64,000 nt of DNA, taken from positions 124,001 to 188,000 of the forward strand of contig CAUDNY010000003.1 of NCBI GenBank assembly GCA_958450865.1, given 5' to 3'. A program made the translations under genes and the position numbers. Origin of the DNA: an uncultured Collinsella sp. Its GTDB lineage: Bacteria > Actinomycetota > Coriobacteriia > Coriobacteriales > Coriobacteriaceae. Positions 56,852 through 64,000 of this stretch are shown piece by piece. The notes under the pieces were generated by a model. It saw nothing but the letters and a program-made list of their open reading frames with translations. It made no database searches and had not been told where the DNA came from. Positions within the stretch are counted from its first letter, which is position 1. The number at the start of each line of letters is the position of its first letter.

Positions 56852-57914
56852 GAGCACCGCTTTCTTTGACCGTCAGCGAGACCAGGCGGAATGCGATGGT
56901 GAGCACCGCCACGCCAATCACGCCCGAAAGAATATACATCGCGGCCTGGCCGGCAAAGCCAAGGCCCTGCTCCTCGGAATAGGCCTGCAGATAATCGCCC
57001 GTGGGCAGGGCATCGGCAAAGGTCGGAGTGTCGAGACCGACCGAAGCCTGCAGACTGTCGTCACCAGCCTCCTGAACGGCAGTCGCGGCGCCCTCAGCGT
57101 CCCACTCGCCCCAGGCGTCACCCGTGGCCAGCAGCCCCAGAGGCGTGGCCACGATAAGCACGGCGACCAAGATGAGCGTGGGGACCAGCGAGGTCTTCTT
57201 GGCGGCAGCGCCCTCGGCGGCAAGCTGACCATCGGCGGCTTCGGGGCCGACGATAATGCTCGGCGCCGTCTTCTTAATGAAGCCGTAGATGGCGGCCGTC
57301 GCCACGCCCTCGACCACACCGGCAACCAGCATATGCGGGATCAACATGGCCGGAATAGCCACGGACAGCGGGAAGGGGCAGTACAGCGGCGCGCCCGAAG
57401 CGTTGGTAAAGAGCATCGGCTGAATACCAAACTCGATCGCCGCGCACAGGGCCGCCAGACACAGACCGACCCAACCGCTCACGATGGCAGAAACCGAGGT
57501 GCCCCAGCTCTTGTCGTGCAGACGGCTGTTGAGCGCACGGAACACGATAGCAGCGACAAACGGCAGCACAAAGGCCATGTTAAAGCAGTTGGCGCCAAAC
57601 GACAGAACGCCGCCGTCGCCAAACAGCAGCGCCTGCAGCGCCAGCGCGACCGAGACAGCGATAGCCGCGGCCTCGGGGCCCAGCAGCAGCGCGATGAGTG
57701 CGCCGCCGACGGCGTGGCCTGTGGTGCCGCCGGGCAGCGGAACGTTAAACATCATGAGCAAAAAGGAGAACGCAGCGCAAATACCCAGAAAGGCCATATG
57801 CTCGCGATCGAGCGTGGCGCGCACCTTTTTGATGCAGTGAACCCATACGGGCACCATCACCACCGCCATAACGGCATCGGTCTGCGGGGACAGGTAGTTG
57901 TCTGGAATGTGCAT
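56829..57914 (-). CDS. ECF nickel/cobalt substrate-binding subunit (CbiM/NikM) with PDGLE-like C-terminus
   Basis: A 361-residue membrane protein. The N-terminal MHIPDNYLSP places His2 where Ni/Co binds in the family. A CbiM domain follows (about 1-215, with FNVPLPGGTTGHAVGGALIALLLGPEAA and FGDGGVLSFGANCFNMAF). The C-terminal part resembles the CbiN/PDGLE region (ATPLGLLATGDAWGEWD, then a last helix MYILSGVIGVAVLTIAF). The ATG at 57914 has GGGAGGCGTAT upstream. A palindrome GTGTTACG-N12-CGTAACAC 57 bases upstream suggests NikR control and hence nickel as substrate. Confidence 0.88.
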   Translation of the reverse strand: MHIPDNYLSPQTDAVMAVVMVPVWVHCIKKVRATLDREHMAFLGICAAFSFLLMMFNVPLPGGTTGHAVGGALIALLLGPEAAAIAVSVALALQALLFGDGGVLSFGANCFNMAFVLPFVAAIVFRALNSRLHDKSWGTSVSAIVSGWVGLCLAALCAAIEFGIQPMLFTNASGAPLYCPFPLSVAIPAMLIPHMLVAGVVEGVATAAIYGFIKKTAPSIIVGPEAADGQLAAEGAAAKKTSLVPTLILVAVLIVATPLGLLATGDAWGEWDAEGAATAVQEAGDDSLQASVGLDTPTFADALPTGDYLQAYSEEQGLGFAGQAAMYILSGVIGVAVLTIAFRLVSLTVKESGAHGNSRAA

Positions 57915-57970
57915 ATACGCCTCCCGGTATCGGCGCACGGAATTGCAACGCCGCTTGAATCACCTTGCCA

Positions 57971-57998
57971 GTGTTACGTAATGTCATATTCGTAACAC
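57971..57998 (-). promoter_or_regulatory. NikR-like operator upstream of the ECF transporter
   Basis: A perfect inverted repeat GTGTTACG (57971-57978) and CGTAACAC (57991-57998) with 12 bases between, 57 bases before the first gene of the nickel/cobalt ECF operon. It fits GTGTTAC-N14-GTAACAC, the form of NikR sites I recall from comparative genomics of some other bacteria. TATGAC- and TATCAT-like boxes lie in or beside it. Confidence 0.65.
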
Positions 57999-58018
57999 GC
58001 CGCAGGCTATGATAGCAA

Positions 58019-58051
58019 AACGGCGCGCCGCCACAAAAGCAGCACGCCGTT
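58019..58051 (-). terminator. Terminator downstream of pheT
   Basis: Minus-strand AACGGCGTGCTGC pairs over 13 bases (two G-U) with GCGGCGCGCCGTT around TTTTGTG, then TTGC. It lies 110 bases beyond the pheT stop and just upstream of the NikR-like site. Confidence 0.7.
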
Positions 58052-58162
58052 ATGTAATGCGCGTGTCATATATGCAGGGTCAACGGTGCCTTATTCCGAA
58101 CACCGCGGTCGCGCAGGGCTCCGCAGCAACCGCCATCAAGCCCTACGCTCCCATCGCAAGCC

Positions 58163-60616
58163 CTAGCCGCGGACCTCGCCGTTTACGCCCTTGCACACCT
58201 TGGTGACGATCTTCTGGTGCGCCTTCTCGACCTCTTCGCTGGTGAGCGTGTGGTCGTCGGAGCGATACGTAAGCGCAAAGGCCATGGACTTCTTGCCCTT
58301 GCCGATACGGACCGGATCGCGGTAGACGTCGAACAGACGCACGCCCTCGAGCAGCTTGCCGCCGGCACTGGTAATACGACGCTCAAGATCCTCGCAGGTC
58401 ACGGAGTTGTCAACCACGATAGCAAGGTCGTGCTCAACGGCCGGGTACTGCGAGAACTCGCGATAGTTCTCCTGGTTGCGGGCGCCCTTGATCAGCTTGT
58501 CCAAGTCAAGCTCAAAGGCAACGACGACCTCATCGATGCCCATCGCCTCGCGCGCCTCGGGGTGAATCTCGCCGACCCAGCCCAGCACGGTTCCGCCGGA
58601 CAGAACCTCGGCCGCACGACCCGGCTGCAAGAAAGCGTAGCCCTCGCCCTCGACGGGACGGAAGCGAACCTTCTCGATGCGCAGCTGGGCGAGCAGCTCC
58701 TCGACAATGCCCTTGCCAAAGAAGAAGCGCAGCTTGCGGTACTTCATGTTCCAGGACTGCTCGCTCCACTGGCCCGAGAGCACACCCGCCACGGACTTGG
58801 TCTCCTTGGGCAGGCTGGCGTTCTCGCGACCGTGGAACAGGCTGCCGACCTCGTACAGATGCACGTTGGGCGTGCCGTGGGCCTCGTTGTAGGCAACGGA
58901 CTGCAGCAGGCCCGGCAGCAGCGAGCGGCGCATCTCGGTCTGCTCGGCCACCAGCGGGTTCATGAGCACCACGGGGCAACCGCGGCCCTCGGTGGACATA
59001 CCGATCTTCTCCAGGTCGCCCGGGGCGGCAAAGCCAAAGGTCGTGGTCTCGTTGAGGCCGCAGGCGCGCAGGATCTCGCCGACCTTGCGGGTGAGCTTCT
59101 GCTCGCGGGTCAGGCCGCCGATGTGGTTCTTGGCAGCCGGGATGGTCGCCGTCACACGGCCCATGCCCCACAGGCGCAGGACCTCCTCGATCAGGTCAAT
59201 CTCGCGCGGCAGGTCGGGACGGAAGCTCGGCGGGGTGACCATAAAGTCCTCGCCGTCGCGCTCGACGGTGCAGCCCAGACGGGCGAGCGAACGCTCAATA
59301 AAGTCGGGCTCGATGTCGGCGCCGCAGATGGCGTGCACGCGGGCCAGACGCAGCTTAATGCTGTCGATGGTCTTGGGCGCGGGGAACACGTCGACATAGC
59401 CGGGAGCGACCTCGCCGCCGGCGATCTCCTCGATGAGCGCGCACGTGACGTTGGCGACATCCACGCAGCCGGTCTCATCGACCTGGCGCTCAAAGCGGAT
59501 GGAGGCGTCGGAGATCAGCGACAGGTCGCGGCTGGTGTGCGAGGTGCGACCGGCGTTGAAGCAGGCGCTCTCGACCATCACGTCGACGGTATCGTCCTCG
59601 ATCTCGGAATCCATGCCGCCCATAACGCCGGCCAACGCCACGGGGCGCTCGCCGTCAGTGATAAGGCCCATGCCGGCGTCGAGCACGCGCTCCTCGCCGT
59701 CGAGCGTCGTGAACTTCTCATCCTGCTGGGCAGCGCGAACCACCACGCGACGGTGGCCATCGCGCTCGACAAAGGTGTCCAGATCAAAAGCGTGCAACGG
59801 CTGACCGGTAAGCATCATCACGTAGTTGGTGATGTCGACGATATTGTTGTGCGGGCGCACGCCCAGGGCGTTAAGGCGCTTGACCATCCAGTCGGGCGAC
59901 GGGCCAACCTTCACATTGCGCACGATGCGGGCGACGTAGCGGTCGCACAGGCCCTCGTCGGCAATCTCGACCGAAAGCTCGTCGTCGGTCGCGCGGCCGG
60001 TCTCCGCCTTGATGGCGGGCAGCTCAACGTGGAAATCGCGGTCGAAGATGGCGCCGGTCTCGCGGGCCATGCCGATCATGGACAGGCAATCGGGACGGTT
60101 GGGCGTGATCTCGCAGTCGAGCACGGTGTCGCTCGAGCCCACATACTCGGCAAACGGCATGCCGCAGGGCGTATCCTCGGGCAGGATCATGATGCCGGAG
60201 TGGTCGCCGCCCAGGCCGAGCTCGCGCGCAGAGCAGTTCATGCCCATGGACACGACGCCGCGAAGCTTGCTCTTCTTGATCTTGACGTCGCCGGGCAGGA
60301 CAGCGCCAATCATGGCCGTGACGATATGGTCGCCGGCCTCGAAGTTCTGCGCGCCGCAGACGATCTGCAGCGGAGCGGGGTTACCGTCGGCATCGAGATT
60401 CTTGTCGCCCACGTCGACCGAGCACACATACATGTGGTCGCTATCGGGGTGCGGGGTCTTGGTGAGCACCTTGGCGGTCACCACGTGGTCGAAGGACTCG
60501 CCCACGGTGTCGATCGCCTCGACCTCGGTGCCGGTACGGATATATTCGTCCGAAAGGGTCTTGGGATCCTCCGGAATATCGATCATGGTCTTGAGCCAGT
60601 CGTAAGAAACGCGCAT
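58163..60616 (-). CDS. pheT: Phenylalanyl-tRNA synthetase beta subunit
   Basis: An 817-residue subunit of the (alpha-beta)2 enzyme that charges tRNA-Phe. Domains in order are an EMAP-like tRNA-binding OB fold (about 40-150, VTAKVLTKTPHPDSDHMYVC), the B3/B4 editing domain (about 210-380), B5 with FRPDLPREIDLIEEVLRLWG, the catalytic-like core (about 480-690) and a C-terminal FDX-ACB anticodon domain (YPAVEHDLAIVVDNSVTCEDLERRI). The ATG at 60616 follows GGAGAGCTAC. It is downstream of pheS, separated by 163 bases that hold a long hairpin. Confidence 0.97.
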   Translation of the reverse strand: MRVSYDWLKTMIDIPEDPKTLSDEYIRTGTEVEAIDTVGESFDHVVTAKVLTKTPHPDSDHMYVCSVDVGDKNLDADGNPAPLQIVCGAQNFEAGDHIVTAMIGAVLPGDVKIKKSKLRGVVSMGMNCSARELGLGGDHSGIMILPEDTPCGMPFAEYVGSSDTVLDCEITPNRPDCLSMIGMARETGAIFDRDFHVELPAIKAETGRATDDELSVEIADEGLCDRYVARIVRNVKVGPSPDWMVKRLNALGVRPHNNIVDITNYVMMLTGQPLHAFDLDTFVERDGHRRVVVRAAQQDEKFTTLDGEERVLDAGMGLITDGERPVALAGVMGGMDSEIEDDTVDVMVESACFNAGRTSHTSRDLSLISDASIRFERQVDETGCVDVANVTCALIEEIAGGEVAPGYVDVFPAPKTIDSIKLRLARVHAICGADIEPDFIERSLARLGCTVERDGEDFMVTPPSFRPDLPREIDLIEEVLRLWGMGRVTATIPAAKNHIGGLTREQKLTRKVGEILRACGLNETTTFGFAAPGDLEKIGMSTEGRGCPVVLMNPLVAEQTEMRRSLLPGLLQSVAYNEAHGTPNVHLYEVGSLFHGRENASLPKETKSVAGVLSGQWSEQSWNMKYRKLRFFFGKGIVEELLAQLRIEKVRFRPVEGEGYAFLQPGRAAEVLSGGTVLGWVGEIHPEAREAMGIDEVVVAFELDLDKLIKGARNQENYREFSQYPAVEHDLAIVVDNSVTCEDLERRITSAGGKLLEGVRLFDVYRDPVRIGKGKKSMAFALTYRSDDHTLTSEEVEKAHQKIVTKVCKGVNGEVRG

Positions 60617-60686
60617 GTAGCTCTCCTAGTTCTTAATCTCCGCAAAGGGGAGGGGTATCAAATGAAGACGTTCGCCTTAGGGTTGT

Positions 60687-60773
60687 CCAGGTGCCCCAGG
60701 TTGGCGTGAAAGAGGAGCGACGCGTACTAAAGGTACGCGAGCGACGGTTTGAACGCCAAGATGGGGTGCCTGG
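60687..60773. repeat. Long hairpin repeat, copy C, between pheS and pheT
   Basis: An 87-base hairpin: CCAGG...GCCTGG outer stem, GCCCCA/TGGGGT-like pairs, TTGGCGT/ACGCCAA, the symmetric GA/GA mismatch, AA(A)/TTT, an irregular inner region, then CGCGTAC-TAAAG-GTACGCG. Same plan as copies at 2791 and 10738. It begins 7 bases after the pheS stop, inside what should be an operon. Confidence 0.7.
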
Positions 60774-60779
60774 GCAAGC

Positions 60780-61856
60780 CTAAAATTGGTTCAAGAAGCG
60801 CATATCGCCAGTCATGAGCGTTCTGAGGTCGGGCAGGTCGTAGCGCAGGGCCGCGACGCGCTCGGCGCCAATGCCAAAGGCGAAGCCGGTGTACTTCTCG
60901 GGGTCGATGCCGCAGTTGATGAGGACGTTGGGGTCGACCATGCCGCAGCCCAAGATCTCGATCCAGCCGCTGTGCTTGCAGAAGTTGCAGCCCTTGCCGC
61001 CGCACACGTGGCAGCTCACGTCCACCTCGCAGGAAGGCTCGGTGAAGGGGAAGAAGTGCGGACGGTAGCGCGTCTTGCGGTCCTCGCCAAACATGCACTT
61101 AACAAAGTAGTCGAGCGTGCCCTTCAGGTCGCCAAAGGTGATGCCCTCGTCGACGACCAGGCCCTCGATCTGGTTGAACTGCGGCAGGTGGCAGGCATCG
61201 GCCGTGTCGGGACGGTAGACGGTGCCCGGGCAGATCATGTAGATGGGCGGCTTCTGCGACTCCATAGTGTGGATCTGCACGCCCGAAGTCTGGGTGCGCA
61301 GCAGCACGTCGGACTCGCCGTGGGCGTGAGCCTCGGGGTGCGCGACGCTGCCGGGGTTGTTGTCGACCACGTAGAAGGTATCGCGGGCCGAGCGGCTCGG
61401 GTGATCCATGGGAGCGTTGAGCGCGGTGAAGTTGTAGTAAGAGGTGTCGACCATGGGGCCGGACTCGACGGTGTAGCCGATGCCGCAGAAGATGTCCTCG
61501 GCCTCCTCGATGATTTGCTTGATCAGGTGCTGGTGGCCGATCTGCGGACGGATGCCCGGCAGCGTGATGTCGACGGCGTCGTGCTCGAGTGCGCGCTTGA
61601 GGGCGGCGGCCTTCATCTCGGTGTTTCGCTCGTCGAGCATGCCCTCGATCAGCTGGCGCATCTCGTTGGCGCGCTTGCCCATCACGGGACGATCCTCGGG
61701 GGCGAGCTTGCCCATCATGCGCATCAAGCCGGTGATACGACCCTTGCGACCGAGCAGCTCAACACGCGCAGCCTCGAGCTTGGCGGCGTCATCGGCGCCT
61801 GCGACGAGCTCCTTGGCCTCTTCCTCGAGTTTGACCAGATCATCAATCAGACTCAT
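60780..61856 (-). CDS. pheS: Phenylalanyl-tRNA synthetase alpha subunit
   Basis: A 358-residue class II catalytic subunit. The N-terminal coiled coil (LVKLEEEAKELVAGADDAAKLEAARVELLGRKGRITGLM) binds tRNA. Core motifs include HPSRSARDTFYV, YRPDTADACHLPQFNQIEGLVVD (motif 2 region) and FGIGAERVAALRYDLPDLR (motif 3). The CHVCGGKGCNFCKHSGWIE stretch carries four cysteines. The start is the ATG at 61856 directly after the T-box leader; the longer frame runs through the leader and is rejected. Confidence 0.97.
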   Translation of the reverse strand: MSLIDDLVKLEEEAKELVAGADDAAKLEAARVELLGRKGRITGLMRMMGKLAPEDRPVMGKRANEMRQLIEGMLDERNTEMKAAALKRALEHDAVDITLPGIRPQIGHQHLIKQIIEEAEDIFCGIGYTVESGPMVDTSYYNFTALNAPMDHPSRSARDTFYVVDNNPGSVAHPEAHAHGESDVLLRTQTSGVQIHTMESQKPPIYMICPGTVYRPDTADACHLPQFNQIEGLVVDEGITFGDLKGTLDYFVKCMFGEDRKTRYRPHFFPFTEPSCEVDVSCHVCGGKGCNFCKHSGWIEILGCGMVDPNVLINCGIDPEKYTGFAFGIGAERVAALRYDLPDLRTLMTGDMRFLNQF

Positions 61857-61940
61857 GTCTTCCCTTTCGTCTCTCGCGCATCCACTTGCCGCGGCGGCTG
61901 GAGCCACCCGGAGCTGCGGATGTGCGGCCCGGTTCGGTAA

Positions 61941-62230
61941 CAAAAAAACCGCCCTCGGGCATGTGCATTGCCCAAGGACGGTTGAATTCCGCGGTACCAC
62001 CTTGTTTGACCCGGCGGATGTCTGGCCCGCCGCGCCCACTCTGTGCCCCTTGTCGCGAGGCTCACGGCTTCCCTACTGGGGCTTCGCCGCCGCTGGCCGC
62101 GTGCCCGTTGAGGTCGCTGCTCGGGAGTGAACGCTTGGCCCTTGTCACCGCAGGAAGGCTCGCAGCCCATGACCTTCCCTCTCTTGCCGGCGACGCGGCG
62201 GGCAAAACCCTCTCCGTCAACGCATTGGGC
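61941..62230 (-). ncRNA. T-box leader controlling pheS
   Basis: The minus strand carries the T-box core AAGGTGGTACCGCGGAATTC (61984-62003), followed by a terminator, AACCGTCC-TTGGGCA ... TGCCCGAGGGCGGTT then TTTTT (61941-61983). Uncharged tRNA-Phe is expected to stabilise the antiterminator and allow pheS reading. The ~200 bases upstream fold into stems; the UUC specifier could not be placed with confidence. The 5' boundary is approximate. Confidence 0.9.
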
Positions 62231-62360
62231 TATAGGATAACACATTCTGCGTGTGCATCGCCGCGTTCCGTTTTGTTCGCACTGGGTACAAGGCAGGTAG
62301 CTGTGCAAACTGGCCGCGCGCCCACCCGTGGCGTCCGGTCTGCGAGATCAAGGATACGGT

Positions 62361-63944
62361 ATGGGAAAGAAACTCGATAAGAAGGCCAAGGCCGCCGTGG
62401 CTAAGACTGTCAAGGGCGTCAAGGCTGCTAAAGTCGACAAGGCCGTCAAAAAGTTCCGCAAACTCGAGGGCAAGCTGTGGACTCGTGAGTACCTGCTCAA
62501 GATTGCCGAGTTTGACGGCGCGACCATTGCCCCCGCCAACGGCGCAGCAGCGCGTGCCGACGCCATGGGCACGCTTGCCGGCGAGCATCACAAGCTGCTG
62601 ACCAGCGAGAAGTCCGTTGAGCTCGTACGCTCGTTAGCGCGCGAGACCGTCGCCGGCGGCAAAATCGACGACCCTCAGCTGCTCGACGAGATCCGTGTGC
62701 TCGGCCTCGATCAACGTGAGGCCAGTGCCATCCCCACCGAAGAAGCCGAGGCCTGGACCAGGCTCACCTGCGAGGCAGACGCCGTGTGGCGCAAGGCCAA
62801 GGCAGCCAACGACTGGGCGAGCTTTGAGACCTATGTGGATAGAATCGTCGCCCAACTTAAGCATCAGGCCGAGCTCATGGACCCCAAGCGCGATCCATAC
62901 GACGTTTGGCTCGACCAGTACGAGCGCGGCCTTTCCGCCAAGAGCTTCGACGCGTTTTGCGACGAGGTCAAGGCCACGGTCGTGCCGCTCGTGCACGCCA
63001 TCGGCGAGCGCGGCCAGCAGCCGGCTGCCGACTTTTTGCACGCCCACGTGCCCGAGGCTGCCCAGCGCGCCATGAGCTTCGACCTTATGAAGCTTGTCGG
63101 CCTGGACCTGGACGACACCACGCTTGCCTTTACCGAGCATCCGTTTAGCGAGGGCTTTGCCGTGGGTGATGCGCGCATCGCGACGCACATCTACGAGGAC
63201 GACTGCATCTCCAACGTCTACAGCATCATCCACGAGGCGGGGCACACCATGTACGAGCTGGGCGTCAATCCCGCCTACGCGCGCACCTGCCTGGAGGGCG
63301 GCACCTCCATGGGCATCCACGAGAGCCAGAGCCGCTTTTTCGAGAACACCGTGGGTCGCAGCCGCGCCTTTATGGGCCCGCTGCTCGAGGTGCTGCGTCG
63401 TCACGCGCCCGAGGTCTACGGCGACGTCGACGAAGACACGCTCTACCGCGCCGTGAACATCGCGCAGCCGTCGTTGATCCGCACCGAGGCCGACGAGCTC
63501 ACCTATCCGCTGCATATTATGGTGCGCTACCAGATTGAGCGTATGCTGTTTGCCGGCGAGGCTGCGGCCAAGGACATCCCCGCGCTTTGGAACCGCTTTA
63601 TGGACGAGTACCTGGGCATTCCCGTTCCCGACGACACGCACGGCTGCCTGCAGGATACGCATTGGAGCGGCGGTTCGTTTGGCTACTTCCCCACGTATGC
63701 GCTGGGTAGCGCCTACGATGCCATGTTTGTGCCGGCCATGTGCCGCGACGGCGTCGACCTTACCGGTGCCTGCGCGAGCGGCGATCTGGCGCCCGTCCGC
63801 GCCTGGCTGGGCGAGCACATTTGGCAGTGGGGCCGCGCCAAAGACGCGCCGGAACTCATCAAGGGCGCCTGCGGCATGGCCTTTGACGCCCGCTACTACT
63901 GCAGCTACCTGCAGGACAAGTTCACCACACTGTACGAGTTGTAA
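62361..63944 (+). CDS. M32-family carboxypeptidase (Taq-type metallopeptidase)
   Basis: A 527-residue zinc- or cobalt-dependent carboxypeptidase releasing C-terminal residues in the cytosol. The metal site HEAGH is at 291-295, and the family signature HESQSRFFEN begins at 320 and supplies the third ligand region. IRTEADELTYPLHIMVRYQIER and GYFPTYALG are also typical. The start is ATG 62361 (MGKKLDKKAK) with AAGGATACGGT upstream, giving a lysine-rich ~35-residue leader not usual in the family. It is divergent from pheS, separated by the T-box region. Confidence 0.93.
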   Translation: MGKKLDKKAKAAVAKTVKGVKAAKVDKAVKKFRKLEGKLWTREYLLKIAEFDGATIAPANGAAARADAMGTLAGEHHKLLTSEKSVELVRSLARETVAGGKIDDPQLLDEIRVLGLDQREASAIPTEEAEAWTRLTCEADAVWRKAKAANDWASFETYVDRIVAQLKHQAELMDPKRDPYDVWLDQYERGLSAKSFDAFCDEVKATVVPLVHAIGERGQQPAADFLHAHVPEAAQRAMSFDLMKLVGLDLDDTTLAFTEHPFSEGFAVGDARIATHIYEDDCISNVYSIIHEAGHTMYELGVNPAYARTCLEGGTSMGIHESQSRFFENTVGRSRAFMGPLLEVLRRHAPEVYGDVDEDTLYRAVNIAQPSLIRTEADELTYPLHIMVRYQIERMLFAGEAAAKDIPALWNRFMDEYLGIPVPDDTHGCLQDTHWSGGSFGYFPTYALGSAYDAMFVPAMCRDGVDLTGACASGDLAPVRAWLGEHIWQWGRAKDAPELIKGACGMAFDARYYCSYLQDKFTTLYEL

Positions 63945-63972
63945 GGCATAACCGACACGCCGACGCAAAGGG

Positions 63973-64000
63973 GGCGCCGCGGGATCAATCCCACGGCGCC
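63973..64000 (+). terminator. Terminator hairpin of the M32 gene (at window edge)
   Basis: GGCGCCG-C-GGGAT-CA-ATCCC-A-CGGCGCC forms a strong stem 28 bases past the stop codon. The window ends at the last base, so a U-tract cannot be checked. Confidence 0.65.

Noticed and set aside
61857..62039. N-terminal extension of pheS to 62039
   Set aside because: The extra codons run through the T-box core and terminator, so they are untranslated leader.

Overview
The window looks like chromosomal DNA of a high-GC, single-membrane actinobacterium of the class Coriobacteriia, and most resembles Collinsella (an inference from gene content and style, not from a search). Supporting points are a Flp/Tad pilus locus without outer-membrane secretin genes, a T-box leader on pheS, a YveK/YwqD/CpsB-type polysaccharide control module, ECF-type metal uptake, and strong G/C bias at third codon positions. 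That bias produces many long antisense shadow frames, which are left out. Almost every gene lies on the minus strand; the exceptions are a D,D-carboxypeptidase, a 57-residue membrane protein, pyruvate kinase and an M32 carboxypeptidase.

Layout: 1-5.3 kb holds the hisS 5' part, an OxlT-like MFS permease, an M20 amidohydrolase and an EamA permease. 5.5-10.5 kb holds two tandem YhgE/Pip membrane proteins. 10.7-15.8 kb holds htpG, a GNAT acetyltransferase and the cpsC-cpsD-cpsB tyrosine-phosphorelay module. 16-21 kb holds a PhoB/PhoR-like pair, a lone pstB and a second OmpR-type two-component pair. 21.3-31.4 kb holds a penicillin-binding carboxypeptidase, tRNA-Ser, a large unknown TPR-like protein, three tRNA-Arg genes, serS, proC, rlmH, an SPFH protein and tRNA-Leu. 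31.4-36.9 kb holds tatD, rsmA, metG, rsmI and a GH5-like protein. 37-38.1 kb holds tRNA-Phe and a toxin-antitoxin-like pair. 38.2-47.8 kb is a tad pilus operon of translationally coupled genes. 48-55 kb holds rsgA, a Ca-type P-ATPase, pyk and a PLC-like zinc protein. 55.2-58 kb is an ECF nickel/cobalt transporter behind a NikR-like palindrome. 58-64 kb holds pheT, pheS with its T-box, and an M32 carboxypeptidase.

The most unusual signal is at the tRNA genes. At tRNA-Arg, tRNA-Leu and tRNA-Phe the last ~20 bases of the tRNA plus its terminator are directly repeated (60-106 bp), flanking an 85-129 bp hairpin-rich insert. The Arg and Leu inserts are nearly the same sequence. The Phe insert has a different sequence but the same order of hairpins. 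Each truncated copy ends inside the T-loop, which is where tyrosine recombinases attack tRNA genes. In addition, an inverted copy of the matching T-arm lies just past the terminator of tRNA-Ser, two of the three tRNA-Arg genes, tRNA-Leu and tRNA-Phe. This could be a family of miniature tRNA-targeted elements.

A second repeat family consists of ~90-100 nt hairpins with a conserved two-base GA/GA mismatch. They lie just after the M20 gene, htpG and pheS. Other notable points are a GH5 protein lacking its acid/base glutamate, a hairpin that would hide the ribosome site of the P-type ATPase, and a pstB gene separated from any pstSCA but set between two sensor systems.
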